Shown here one piece after another: positions 22,770-35,385 of a stretch of 64,000 bases of DNA. This DNA comes from Delphinapterus leucas. Taxonomy: Eukaryota > Chordata > Mammalia > Artiodactyla > Monodontidae. The stretch lies in NCBI RefSeq assembly GCF_002288925.2, contig NW_022098069.1:80486608-80550607 (forward strand), read 5' to 3'. The notes below the pieces were generated by a model. That model searched no databases and had not been told where the DNA came from. It saw only the letters and a list, made by a program, of their open reading frames with translations. The translations under genes were made by a program, and so were the position numbers. Numbering within the stretch: the stretch's first letter is position 1; every line of letters begins with the position of its first letter.

Positions 22770-22860
22770 AAATAAAACTTGCCTGAAGTCAAGTTAGTTA
22801 ATGGCAGAGCTGGGATTCAAACCCAAACATTCTGGCTCTTAGTCATTAAAAGCAGTAAGG
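22770..22860 (-). mobile_element. MIR fragment, antisense
   Basis: Core AATGGCAGAGCTGGGATTCA then AACCCAAACATTCTGGCTCT is the antisense MIR head region. Confidence 0.75.
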
Positions 22861-25289
22861 TTAAGTATATATTTTCAGTCATTAAGCTACACAGCCTTTA
22901 ACATCGAGTACAATACATTAAAAAACAGAGAGATGTACAAGATAAGTGGCATCTCAAAGGGGCAACAACCAATTTGGCATTGGGTCTGTTTTGTATGAGG
23001 TTAGTGGCAGAGTGGTTCATCGCATGTTTGCTAGAGATATGGTTTTAAATTAATCTTTAAAGTCTGACTAAGAACTGTACAAGTGGTCTGCCAGGAAAAG
23101 AATATTCCAGTAGTTGGAAGAGCATATACAAAGAAAATAAGTGAACTTAATTCAGGAAACTACCTATTCTTTAATTACTCTGATTCCAAGTGATGCTAGT
23201 AGATGAATGATGAGAATAAACTTATATGAAGAAGAAATAAATCCCCCTAAGGAATAATTAAGTAACCTCTTGTATGTATTCACATTACACCCTATAGCTC
23301 ACCTAATTTATCACTTAACTTCATAATACCATTGCTGCCTGTTTACATGTCTGTTTTATATTGGTCTTTAATTTCTATTAAGACAGACATTATGTCTACC
23401 TTGTCTATAGTTGTGTTTTTAAAGACAGAGTAGAGTGTCTGGCTCATAATGATTCAACTAATTAGTATATATGGTTATAATAAGATGATTTGTTTTTCCA
23501 TACTGTTTTTACCTCATTCTACCAAAGCCTTTCTTCAACTCCTCTCTTCACAGACAAAAAGGATAAAGTGGAAGACCTGAAACAGAAATCTTAAGTCCTC
23601 TGTCATAGAAGAATTAAAAGGATGACTCTCATGGAAAGAGGATAGAACACTGGATATTTTCTGAATTTAAATTATGTCACTTTAACTTTTTTTTTTTTTA
23701 CTTAAGGCTGTGTCCCAATGGAATGAAATATTTAAATATTGATAATTAAGATCATGATAACTATTTTTGTTGTTTTATAAAATAAAATATATTAAATAAT
23801 GAGCAACTATCCTTGGAAAACTAAAGAGTTTTAGTATTATTAACTAAACAATGAGAGGACTATTATGATACCAAGTGTCTGGGTGATTAAATGTTTTTAT
23901 TCTATGACTGAGGCTACTTGACCAACAGACCTATAGACACAGACTCTTATTAGTAGTAATGCTGACATTTTGATATTTAATAACTCCAGTGTCTATTGAT
24001 TCTTTAGTTCTAAGCTTAGATTGAGAAAAGTGGCATTGATTTAAAGATTTAAGGATATCTTTAAACCTCAACACCAAGCAGAAAGAATATATATTTCATC
24101 TGGATATCTGTGATGCTGCGAATGTCATTATGAAGGATATTGGATTTGAGTTGAATTTGATTAGGTCCCCCTACACACCAGGCAGAGAGAAGAGCCACAG
24201 GAAAAAAAATCATGTCTGCAGCATGGAGAAAAACATCACGCAAACATTTTCAGGAATTATCAGATAGTAAACTGGCTCCCAGAGGAGCCAGGAGAAGATT
24301 GGCAGGAGGTAAATCAAAAGGGGTAGGTTTGGTTAATGAATGCCATATTAAGAATTGTGAACTTAAGATCAGGCAATCCATTGAGTGTTTCTGACCAGTG
24401 CTCTGTTCCTAAAAAGAAATCTGGGGAGCCATTTGTAACATCTATTGAGTATGTTTGGGATGGCATCCAAGAAGAAGTGAGTGTTGAAACAAACTACTGG
24501 CTGACTCTGCTTAAGCCCCTGAACTTAAAAATATTCATATATCTCAGTACAAACTGTGATAGGTTCCACTGAATTAAAAGGAGTAAGTTGAAATGAATTA
24601 TTGGTTTTGAAACAGCACAGTTTAGGGTTCATTAAAGTGATCAGAAGGGTTGTCCAGTATGTGATCACAAAGGTCAAACAAGTTTTGGAAATGTTTAGCT
24701 TCCTCTTCTTCCTCCATTGTCTTTCTTGCTATCTTTTTTTTCATATAAGCACATAATTTACCCTCTTGAAGCTAATTTAGAATTGAGACTTTGGCTTTTA
24801 CTTTTACTACATCAAAGACTTCATACCTTACCTCAGGCCATGTATTTTATTCTCAGTATTCAGGAGTCTGGGGACTTTACTAATAACATCACGAATTAGA
24901 GGAACAGCATCAGTGAATGGGTACTTGACACTCAAGCACCATTTTCAGAGACTGATCAGTTTATGTCTGACTCCAGTCTACTTTTTCATACTATTAATTT
25001 CCTTTGTACTTTTCAAAGCATCTTCCACATAACTGAAAATTTTCAGTTTAGCTTTGTAAGAAAGTAACACTGTTTTAAGTAATCCTGAATGTTAATTATA
25101 TAGGGAAACCAATCCCACTAATCACAATCATTAATAGTCAATGTGTTGCCCATGTTAATATTAAATTCTCACTTTGCTTTGAAATTTTTTCTGCCTCTTT
25201 AAAAAGTAGCCAGTTTTGTTTAAATAAAATAATCTTAAAACACCATCTTTCCTTAATATATATTTATTATTCATAAAATATTCTTCCTG
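22861..25289. other. Unassigned AT-rich stretch
   Basis: No gene recognised. The part at about 24060-24420 has faint similarity to other old repeats but I cannot assign it. Confidence 0.4.
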
Positions 25290-28200
25290 CTTTTTGTGGT
25301 GGTAGGCTCAATTTTCTAATATTTTCTAAAGCAGTTTTGCATTTAGGCTAATGAGGACTTTTGGTCAGTAATATTCTTTTCTTTTGATATCTCTACCAAG
25401 TTTTGGAATGAGGAATATGTTACCTTAGAAAAATCATTTGGGAAATATTTCTTACCCTCTATTTTCCTGAAAGAGTATGTATTGATATAAGTTTGACATT
25501 ATTTCTTCTTAAACATTATATGTTATATTTAGAAAACTGGAGGTTTCTTTGTTGCAAATATTTAATAACCAAGTAACTTTTGTATCACTTTGGCAGGGTT
25601 TTTTTTTTTAAGATTTTTTTTCAGTTCACTTAAAATATGGTGTTTATTAGTATAAAGTTGTTTATAATTTCTTATTATTACTCTGATATCTGTAGGTTCT
25701 AAGCACTATAACTTCTTTCATTTCTGATATCAGTAATTTATCATCTTTTTCCTTGATCCACTTTATCAAATGTTTTTCAAATTTGTTATATTTTTAAAGC
25801 ATCAACTTTTGGTTTTGTTAATTTTGTGCACTGTTCTTCTGATAAGATTGATTTCTTCTCATTTCTTTATTATTAATTTCTACTAACTTCCTTTGTGTTT
25901 ACTTTACTCTTTTTTTCTTGATTTCTAAGAAAGAAGTTTTAGATCAATGTTGTAAAACTTTGTCTTTGGATATAGGCATTTGATGCTTAAATTTTCCCTA
26001 TGAGCATTGTTTTAGCTGTACTGTGTTTTTCGGTGTTTTTTTTTGCGGTATGCAGGCCTCTCACTGTTGTGGCCTCTCCCGTTGCGGAGCACAGGCTCCG
26101 GACGCACAGGCTCAGCAGCCGTGGCTCACGGGCTCAGCCGCTCCTCGGCATGTGGGATCTTCCCGGACCGGGGCACGAACCCGTGTCCCCTGCATCGGCA
26201 GGCGGACTCTCAACCACTGCGCCACCAGGGAAGCCCAGCTATACTGTTTAATTTCTGAGTATTTGATGATTTTCTAGTTAAAGTATTACTGATCCTGATT
26301 TAATTTCAATGTGATCAGAAGATACATTCTCTAACATTTTATTCTTTTGATATTTATTTAGACCTTTTATGGTCCAGCATATAGTTTATCTTGGTGACTG
26401 TTTTATGTGCACTTGACAGAGTATGTATTCTGTAACTGTTGGGCATAATATTGTGTAAATTTCACTTATGTCAAGTTATTTGATTGTTCTGTTGAAATCT
26501 TCTGAGTCCTTACTGATTTTTTTTCATCTAGAGCTGTATTAATTGCTGAGAGAGTTGTGTTAAAATCTCCAACTATGATTGTGTATATTTGTCTATTGCT
26601 CGTTTGGTTTTGTCAGTTTTCTGATTTGTGTATTGTGAAAATCTGTTAGGTCCATACACACGTATAATTGTTTAATCTTACTGATTAGTTGGTCCTATTA
26701 ACATTTGATATTTCCCTCTTTATTTCTGGTAATAGTCTTTGTACTGAAGTCTGCATAGTCTGATAGAACACAGTCACCCAAGCTTACTATAATTAGTGTT
26801 TTCATGGTATATCTTTTTCCTTCGTTTTACCTCGAATATTTCTACGTCTTTGTATTTAAAGTGTATCTTTGATAGACAACATATTTTTTTTAATCCACAC
26901 TGGCAATCTGCTTTTTAATTGTAGTGTTTAATCTAATTAATAGAATTATTGATATGGTTGAACTTAGTCCCCATTTACTATTTGTTTTTCCTTGTCCTAT
27001 CAGTTTTTTGTTCCTCCATCATTCCTGCATTTTATTGGGTTAATTAAATAGCTTTTAGTGATCGAATCTTGGGATTTCAGTATGCGTCTTTAACTCATCA
27101 TGATCTACTTAGAGTTAAGGTCGTAGTACTTTGAGTAGAAAATATTAACCTTATAACAGTATCATTTCAGTTACCTCCCCATTTTTTGTGCTATTGTTAT
27201 AAACTGCATTTTGTGGAATAAGTTTAATTTTCAACAGTCATGTCTTTTTACAAAATTAGAACTATCTCTCCCACACATTTATTATTTCCTGTGCTCTCTA
27301 TGTCTAAATGTAGTTCTGAGTTTCTAGCTGATGTTACTTCACTTTAGCCCAAAGAACATCCTTTAGCATTTTTTGTAGTGCAGGTTTCCTGGAAAATAAT
27401 TTTCTCAGTTTTCTTTTACCTAAAAGGTCTTTATTTCAACTACAATTTAAAGGCTAGAGTTGCTAAATAAAGATTTCTGTATTGATATTTCTCTTTCCTT
27501 TCAGCACCTTAAAAGATTTTGCTCCATTTCTTCCTGGACTCCCACTTCTTTTCTTATGAGAGATCAGTCTTATTCTTATTGTTTCCCTGCATGTAGTATT
27601 TCAGTTTTCTTTGGCTCCTTTCATATCTCTGCATTTCATCAGTTGTGCTATGAAACATTTAGGTTTGGTTTTCTTTATATTTATCTTGTTTAGCATTCAC
27701 TTTGCTCCTTCAAACCGCAGATAGAAATTTGGAAAAATTTCTACTATAATTTTTTCAGATACCTTTTCTGTTTTATTGTCTCTCTCTTCATCTTTTGGGC
27801 TTCCAAATTACATGAATTTTAGACCCCTTAAATTTGTCCCATTGATAACTGCGTCTCTGTCATTCAAACTGGGTAACTTCTATTGATATCTCTTAAAGTT
27901 CACTGACTTATTCTTTTGCACTCTAAACACTACTGTCAAGCCCATTCAGTGAATTTTTCCTTTCATTGATTATACTGTACAATTCTAGAATTTCCATTTG
28001 TTTTTAGCTTTTGTCAGTTTACTTCAGAGAGACATTATATTTCAGTTCATTATATTTCCCTTCAGGTTCTAAACATATTTAAAATAGCTCCTATAAAGCT
28101 CTTTTCTGCTTCTTCCGACATCTGGATCATCTGAGAATCTATTTCTGTTGAACAACTCATGATTATTTTTCATGAGTATGAGTTATGTTTTTCTATTCCT

Positions 28201-28740
28201 TATTGTGTCTGATACTTTTTTGCTTTAAAATAGACATTTTGAATAGTATATTGTAGATAGCCCAAGTTTAGTTCCATTGCTTTGAAGAGGGCTTGATTTT
28301 TGTTCTGAGAGGCAATTAACTTATCTCTGTAACAGATACTGAACTGCTTTCTCTGGAGTGGAATGCAGCAGAAATCTCCGCTCAGTTCTGTCCCATTACA
28401 GTTGCTGGCTTTATAGGAACCCTGCAGTCTCCTTGCCACATGCATAATTCAGTGATCAAGCAATGATCTGTAAAATTTACAAAGAAATTTTAGAGTTCAA
28501 CCCTTCTATGACTCTCTCTCGTCTGGACTTCTGCTAATATAGTTTTTGTTTTTGTTTTTATAATCTATTATCCTTGAGTTCTGTATTCTGACACCTCAAA
28601 TAATTAAGACTACTTACTTTGCTGTGCTGTACCTAGGAGTTTAGGGTTTACCCTCAGCCAAAAAAGTTATGAACAATCGTTTCCAACGTCTAATTTCCTC
28701 CATTTCTGCCCACTTTCAGACAGCTCTACTGACATCAACA
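25290..28740 (-). mobile_element. Long old L1 (L1M-type), antisense, split by a SINE
   Basis: On the plus strand this T-rich stretch follows the order of an antisense L1 from the reverse-transcriptase half of ORF2 toward the 5' end: GATATCTCTACCAAGTTTTG, TCAACTTTTGGTTTTGTTAA, TTATGTGCACTTGACAGAGT, AAATCTCCAACTATGATTGT, ATATTTCCCTCTTTATTTC, TTCATGGTATATCTTTTTCC, then 5' region phrases such as TCATCTTTTGGGCTTCC and TTCCATTTGTTTTTAGC. Frames are destroyed throughout. The CHR SINE at 26025-26236 interrupts it. Both outer edges are estimates. Confidence 0.75.
26025..26236 (-). mobile_element. CHR-type SINE, antisense, inside the old L1
   Basis: Read on the minus strand: GGGCTTCCCTGGTGGCGCAG head with A box, GATGCAGGGGACACGGG, B-box GGTTCGTGCCC, and a CCGCA-(A)n end, seen here as the T run near 26035-26043. 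An 11-bp duplication with one mismatch (AGCTGTACTGT 26014-26024; AGCTATACTGT 26237-26247) flanks it. Few mutations and retained CpGs suggest a relatively young insertion. Confidence 0.95.
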
Positions 28741-29532
28741 CACTGATTTTAAATATTTTGTAATTTAATCATGTAATAACTGTTATACGGGGGAAGCATG
28801 ACCAATATATTTCATATCAATAGGGTATTTTTATTAATTTGCATCAAAAATATTTCCTACCTATAAAAGTGTAATGGGCAGTAAAAATAAAGCATTCATC
28901 AATGCTCGTATATGAATCATTTGGAATGTACCTACTTTAGGTACCTATTTAAAGATCCCCTTTTAGAAAAAGACATAAAGGTTTGGGGTACTCGTGTAGA
29001 AATTGTGTAAAATGGTGAGTTTGGGAAGGAGGAATTTTAAAGAAAATAGGAATAAAAAAGACATTTTAAACAATACAGAATTTATGAATCAGTTAGCTAA
29101 AAGTATCTTCTATTCCTGTATGTGATGACAGTGAGATTTTCTGAGCTAAAATTCTTTGTCCTCTCTGATATTAGGAAGCATAGATCGATCATAAATTCCC
29201 CCAATAATCCAGGTAATAGGTCACTGCAATGGAATCTCTGACTATCCCAAAACATCTTAATAGGAACCGACCTTGTTTTTAACATTTTTCTTCTGATAAA
29301 AAACCATAATGATCCAATGATTTCTAGGTGCTCAGCCCAACTTCTTCCACCACTTGACAATTCATGAAACTCAAAAAATTGTGAAGAAGCAGTGTAAAAA
29401 TCCTTTGATTTTCAGGCTAGAGGAAAGGAAAGAGAAGGAAAATGGATAGAGAGCTTCATGAGTCTATTGAGTCACTCCGGGAGAATTGCTTCTGCTTCAG
29501 TATAGTATCTGGTGTGTGCAAAGTGGTCCACG

Positions 29533-29569
29533 GCGGGCGGCGGCGGTGGTGGGGGGGGAGGGGTGGGGG
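29533..29569 (+). other. G-rich run, predicted G-quadruplex
   Basis: GGCGG units lead into G8-A-G4-T-G5, satisfying the G3+ N1-7 rule several times over. Isolated in AT-rich DNA. Confidence 0.8.
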
Positions 29570-31140
29570 CAATGATGAACACTCAAACATAACTGGAGCC
29601 GTTCTGGAACACCAGAGCCAAGAATAAAGACTTCAGCATCTATCAAGAGACCACTATTAAAGAGGGTTATTCACTGCTTTAGAACTTATCATTACAAAGT
29701 TCAAGATAAATAGATATCAAGGGGGAAACAGAAAAACTTTTCACCTAAGCTTACAAACTGGACAGTCAGATGAAAATACCAGCACTCTTTCTAGTTTCTT
29801 CGGACTAAACAGCAAGAAAAAGAAAGTTTGATCATCTGAGAACTATAGAAATAGAATTTTATATATCTACCAAAATAATTTGACTAAAAATAGTTCTTAA
29901 AATCACTTTTTCCTCCATCAAAGTCAAAAATGACTTTGACTTAACATCAGTAAGAATAATTGAAAACAGGATATAGCTATGTAATTTCAAAAGAAACTCT
30001 TTGACTAGAAAACATATATTAAATAAATATGCTCATCACAGAACAGTCATTTTTTTTAATAATATAAAATTTTGATTTTGTCAGCATTTTTGATGCAATA
30101 TAAATTCCATAAAAATGCTGCCTAAAATATAATCACCTGCATCCCAAGTCATGTCAGATATTTATAATTTTCCTGATGCAGTCTGTAAATGTTTACATTT
30201 GGGTAGCCATATTAAATAGTTACTTTCTGGCAGAATGCAATTTTTGACTAGGCAATCATGTTTATCAAGCAGATTCATTGTATACTACTTGTACCTTAAA
30301 GAAGCATTTTCTGTTTTCAACAAACTCAGCACTCTGATAGCAATGCTTTTTGTGATACCTGGTTAAAAATAACTGGGTGAAGAGAAATGAAGATAATTTT
30401 TTTCCTTTTTTCTTCCTTTTTGCAAAATAAATTATATAAAAGCAAAGTTACATGCATGTTGAAACTGTGTATAATTTTTAATGTTTCTTAATTCTCCTCT
30501 TAAAATTCTGTTCTTTAGAGTATGAATATATATTTCAAGAAAATATCATTGCAATTATTTTAATTGAGTAAATGCTTTAGTGTCCAATCTGATATCTTAT
30601 ATGTCCAATCTTATATGTCAAAGTGATGGTTTAAATAAAATAAATTGTTTTATTTCTCTTTAAATGAAATTGTATCATATAGAAATGAATATATACCAAA
30701 AGGATATACACACATTGCTTAAAAATATTTATATTAGAAAGAAATGGAAACCATATATGCAAGTGAAATTAAAGGTCAAAGTTGAAAACTAATGATCATT
30801 AAGGTATAACTTTGCAATTACACTTTAAGATGTCCTCCTCTGAAAACTGAAAGAAGAGGGATGAAGTGGAAGGAAACGGAGTAACATCTCCTTTAATAAA
30901 TTTGATAGTGTTGTAACAATCCTTTTCAAGTAACAAAAGTAACAGTCTTAGTAATAATATGCATGCTTTCTGCAAGGTGGAGACAATATATAGAGGTCAC
31001 GTAATTTGATTCTACCTACAATTTTAATACCTAATGTTTGCCTAATGATAGAACTTGCTGCTCCAGGCAGTGAATTCTGAAACTACATATGAAAAGTTGA
31101 TCTAAATAGTTAATTCTATGTCATGTTAGTGTCTTCCTGC

Positions 31141-31171
31141 TTTCCTTCCTTCCTTTTCCTTCCTTTCTTTA
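31141..31171 (+). repeat. CT-rich (CCTT)n-like tract
   Basis: Low-complexity pyrimidine run of CCTTCCTT type. Confidence 0.85.
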
Positions 31172-32083
31172 GTTTGTCATTGCCTCTCTACATTATTGTA
31201 TTAAGAACTGGCTCAGTACCTGAGAACTGGTCCACAATATTTGTTTCTGAGTGTTAAACTGAATAAAAATTATTCAAGTGTTAACATTCTATTTATGTTA
31301 TTATCATTTTATTGCCATAGGATGCCACCATGTGACACTCCTCACTTCACATTTGGCTTCTAAAGAAAGATTACCAAAGTTATTAATAAAAACACTTGAG
31401 AACTTCTATCAGTTTTTCATAGATTTCTCATCATCACTTGATATTTAAATCACTCTCTTTCATAAGCCCTTTATCTTCATCTTTGTCAATGGTCCTTCCA
31501 ATTCTAAATGTGTGAACTCTGCCATACACACAATTTTCAATGGTTTTAAGCAGTAAATAATTTTTCTCAACATCTCACTTTATTGAGTCATGAAATTCAG
31601 CATCTTTGCCAAGATATATGTAAATGCACCTTGTACTCACTCTCCTTTTTATTTTCATTCTTCCGTGAGATGTTTATAGCAACCAAAAATTGGCAAGATA
31701 TGTCCAAGAATAAATGCCTGTATTTAATGTGTATGTATGTGCTGGAGTGGAGGTGTGGATGTTTGAATAGGAACTAATCTTAGAAGCTGATATTTTAGTA
31801 GCAAATAATTTCACACTATAAAATTATTTTATTCCTTTTGCAACCTTGTAACTTCATGGATTCAAAAACTGAGTACTTTGATGATGAGGCCTCTTTATCA
31901 AAGAATTGGTAATAAGGGCCCTGAAGCAAGAAGCAAAAATCTCAGAATGGAGAAAATAACATGAGACAGGAGGAAAATTAGACAACACAAAGAAGAATCT
32001 AGACTAGACCACCACCATTTTCTTAGCCACATCAATTATCTTATCACCAATTCTTCAGTGATGAAGAGTAAAGATTGATTTTA

Positions 32084-33117
32084 TTTTATTTTTTGATTTA
32101 TTTTTTATACAGCAGGTTCTTATTAGTCATCTACTTTATACATATTAGTGTATACATGTCAATCCCAATCGCCCAATTCATCCCACCACCACCACCACCA
32201 CCCCACCACTTTCCCCCCTTGGTGTCTACACGTTTGTTCTCTACATCTGTGTCTCTATTTCTGCCCTGCAAACCGGTTCATCTGTACCATTTTTCTACGC
32301 TCCACATATATGCGTTAATATACAATATTTGTTTTTCTCTTTCTGACTTACTTCATTCTGTATGACAGTCTCTAGGTCCATCCATGTCTCTACAAATGAC
32401 CCAATTTCATTCCTTTTCATGGCTAATATTCCATTGTATATATGTACCACATCTTCCTTATCTATTCGTCTGTAAATGGGCATTTAGGTTGCTTCCATGA
32501 CCTGGTTATTGTAAATAGTGCTTCAATGAACATTGGTGTGCGTGTGTCTTTTTGAATGATGGTTTTCTCTGGGTATATGCCCAGTAGCGGGATTGCTGGG
32601 TCATATGGTAATTCTATTTTTTAAGGAACCTCCATACTCTTCTCCATAGTGGCTGTATCGATTTACATTCCCACCAACAGTGCAAGAGGGTTCCCTTTTC
32701 TCCACACCCTCTCCAGCCTTTGTTGTTTGTAGATTTTCTGATGATGCCCATTCTAACTGGTGTGAGGTGATACCTCATTGTAGTTTTGATTTGCATTTCT
32801 CTAATGATTAGTGATGTTGAGCATCCTTTCATGTGTTTGTTGGCAATCTGTATGTCTTCTTTGGAGAAATGTCTATTTAGGTCTTCTGCCCATTTTTGGA
32901 TTGGGCTGTTTGTTTTTTAATATTGAGCTGCATGAGCTGTTTATATATTTTGGAGATTAATCCTTTGTCCATTGATTCAGTTGCAAATATTTTCCCCCAT
33001 TCTGAGGGTTGTCTTTTCGTCTTGTTTATAGTTTCCTTTGCTGTGCAAAAGCTTTTAAGTTTAATTAGATCCCATTTGTTTATTTTTGGTTTTATTTCCA
33101 TTACTCTAGGAGGTGGG
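32084..33117 (-). mobile_element. 5'-truncated L1, antisense, with target-site duplication
   Basis: Minus-strand L1 with its T-rich tail complement at 32084-32110, a 3' UTR fragment, then ORF2 C-terminal frames. The cysteine motif region at 32614-32832 reads [18 protein letters not shown] on the minus strand: the first Cys is Gly, and the frame stops after FLKK. A 14-bp duplication with one mismatch flanks it (32070-32083 and 33118-33131). The (CCA)n-like stretch at 32184-32210 is an expansion inside the 3' UTR. The 3' UTR is much shorter than in the copy at 15430. Confidence 0.92.
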
Positions 33118-33131
33118 AAAATATTGATTTT

Positions 33132-33954
33132 AGAATCAACTTTTGCTGCTGTTCACCTAATCTATGTTATCATTTCGAAGTACATTTGAAAATGCATAGT
33201 CCTTACCACACATTTTCTTATTGTTTTCACAATGTGCTGAACTTAGAATTCTATGAACAGGATAGGAAATTTTAAAAAAAGCAAATGGTCACAGAATTTC
33301 CAAACTTTAGAGAAGGGGACTTTATGTCATATAAAGATAAAGTTTTGGTTAGGAAAACTCAATATTGGGCCTCTTTAAAGTAGAATTTTAGGTTAAAAAA
33401 AGGAACCTGTTTGTGAGTTTTTCCTTAGCTGCTCCTAAGGGGTTGTGGATATAAAGAAGTAGAGAAGAAAAGAGATGAAAAAACGTTCTAGGTGAGGTCA
33501 GAGCATCTGTTCATAGGCCAAGGTTAAAACATCAGAAACAGCCTGGCTGATAAGTTATAACAGAATCTCCTGAGGTATCCCAGTCTAGTTTTCTCACTTG
33601 GAAATTTACCAAATCCTCCTTAGAGCAATTACCTTTATTTGGTGGTGGTAGAAACTCTGAGGAAAGATCTTGGGGCACTTAAAGAAAATAACTGAATCTG
33701 GGTTTGCCCTTTCTTGATATTGGGGCTCTTGCCAGAAGGAAAATGTTCTGATTGATAATGCAAAGATGTTAAATCACTATTTCTTGTACATCTTTATTAA
33801 TCACATGTTAGGGCAACACTTTCTCTTTCTGAGGTATACAATAATATGAATTAAACATATATCTGAATTGTGTGAGCTTAAAAGAAAAATGAAGCATAAT
33901 TGCTGCAGAAACATTCACCGATTTACTCATGAGAAATATGCCATGACAGAGGTG
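33132..33954. other. Unassigned stretch
   Basis: No gene or named repeat recognised. Confidence 0.45.
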
Positions 33955-34175
33955 TTAAGAGGATAGAACTGGAGGTTAGTCAGGTCTGGGATTGGAACCT
34001 GGCTCTGTCACATTAAATCTTGATGCTATTTTGAAAAAAACGACTTACATTTTCTTTGCTTTGTTTTTTTTTTCTATTTGCAAAAAACCCCCCAAAAAAC
34101 AAAAAGGGTGATAACATCTACCCTCCCTCCCCTCTGAGGTTGTGAGCTGTGATAAGAGTTACAATATATAGGGCA
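33955..34175 (+). mobile_element. MIR, sense
   Basis: GTCAGGTCTGGGATTGGAAC, CTGGCTCTGTCACATTAAAT, then after a T-rich interruption GGGTGATAACATCTACC and GAGGTTGTGAGCTGTGATAA follow MIR order. Confidence 0.65.
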
Positions 34176-34514
34176 GCATTTCTGAAACCAGGAGTGTGTA
34201 ACACCAGTGGTATATTAGGTGCATTAAGCTGGGACTGGAAAAGTATTAGTAAAATATTATAATAGTGGCATATTTGCATAAAAATATTTGTATGTGTGTG
34301 TGAGTGTGTGTGACAGGAAAAACTGTGTAATTAGGAGACCCATAATTTCACAGAACAAGAAAAAATGAGTTCATTATAAAGATAATCAAGCAAAAAAAGA
34401 GGTATGTCCTTAATGCAGCCAAATATTGAAAGATGAAGTTTGCATATCATTGAGAAGATACACACTAAATTCTCAGAAGAGCAAATGGTATGGCAAAAGC
34501 ACTCATTACACTGC

Positions 34515-34770
34515 AGTTACTGTTGTAAAAATGCCAGCCATTATCCTAGGGGCTTTCACATACATTACTTTATGTAACCCTATCAGAAATCCCACGAGGC
34601 ATGAACTGCTATTCACATTGTAGAAGACAGATAATTACAGGGTCACATAAGACAAGTGAAAAGTGCTTTGCCAACACCACACAGTGGGTTTGGCTTATCA
34701 GAGACTCCAACTCAGGGAGCCAGAATGTCACTGTCCCTTTGCAATTTTACTCTGTCACAGCTGCTTCTTC
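34515..34770 (-). mobile_element. MIR, antisense
   Basis: ATTATCCTAGGGGCTTTCAC, ATTACTTTATGTAACCCTAT, AAATCCCACGAGGCATGAAC, then CACACAGTGGGTTTGGC follow antisense MIR order. The 69-codon frame at 34601 is incidental. Confidence 0.7.
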
Positions 34771-35147
34771 ACCCAGTCTTTCTTTGCCAGCAATGATGTG
34801 GTTATTTTAGATTCTGTGATTTTTTTTTTTTCTGACTGAAAAAGTGCTGTTTGCTGATATCACCTGGCAAAACTATTTTTTTAATTTTAAAAACTATATT
34901 AGAATTCTACTAGCACATGTAATTACCCTGGCAATACTAAAAGAAGAAACATTTGCAGTGAATGTGAGTGCTATAGGCTGTTCATGCCAGCAATTACACA
35001 ATTCATGCAATTATTGCTGGAATTCTTATTAACTGGGGACACTGCCAGCTCTTTTCAGGTTAAGTGGGGAATTCTTAACAAAAGGAAAGAAAAGAAATAA
35101 CTATTGTATTTCTTAAGATATGGTTTTTAATAAGTGACTTTAAAAAA
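34771..35147. other. Unassigned AT-rich stretch
   Basis: Nothing recognised. A T11 run is near 34820. Confidence 0.5.
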
Positions 35148-35159
35148 TTAATTGGTTCT

Positions 35160-35373
35160 GGGACTTCCCTGGCAGTCCAGTGGTTAAAACTCCACACTCC
35201 CAATGCAGGGACCCCGGGTTCTATCCCTGGTTGGGGAACTACATCCCACACGCATGCTGCAACTAAGAGTTCACATGCCACAACTGAGGAGCCCATGAGC
35301 CGCAACTAAGGAGCCTGCCTGCTGCAACTAAGACCTGGAGCAACCAAGTAAATAAATAAATATTAAAAAGAAG
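35160..35373 (+). mobile_element. CHR-type SINE, diverged subtype
   Basis: Begins GGGACTTCCCTGGCAGTCC, has a head with CCCAATGCAGGG and B-box GGTTCTATCCC, then GCCACAACTGAGGAGCC and GCAACTAAG body units, ending in AAATAAATAAATATT. Flanked by a perfect 12-bp duplication TTAATTGGTTCT (35148-35159 and 35374-35385). The head differs from the copy at 37223 and resembles an older subtype. Confidence 0.93.
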
Positions 35374-35385
35374 TTAATTGGTTCT

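Larger units (their letters stand above)
28741..32069. other. Unassigned, largely repeat-free stretch
   Basis: About 3.3 kb without a recognised transposon or gene. It contains the G-run at 29533-29569 and a CT tract at 31141-31171. Confidence 0.4.

Noticed and set aside
24060..24420. Possible fragment of an old repeat or exon
   Set aside because: Only scattered short similarity to remembered repeat phrases; not enough to name.
26000..26277. Three overlapping plus-strand frames of 71-84 codons with arginine- and proline-rich content
   Set aside because: They are antisense translations of a CHR SINE; the same frames recur at 1667-2068 and 37179-37464.
25861..27700. T-rich frames resembling small membrane proteins
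   Set aside because: These are antisense old L1 sequence.
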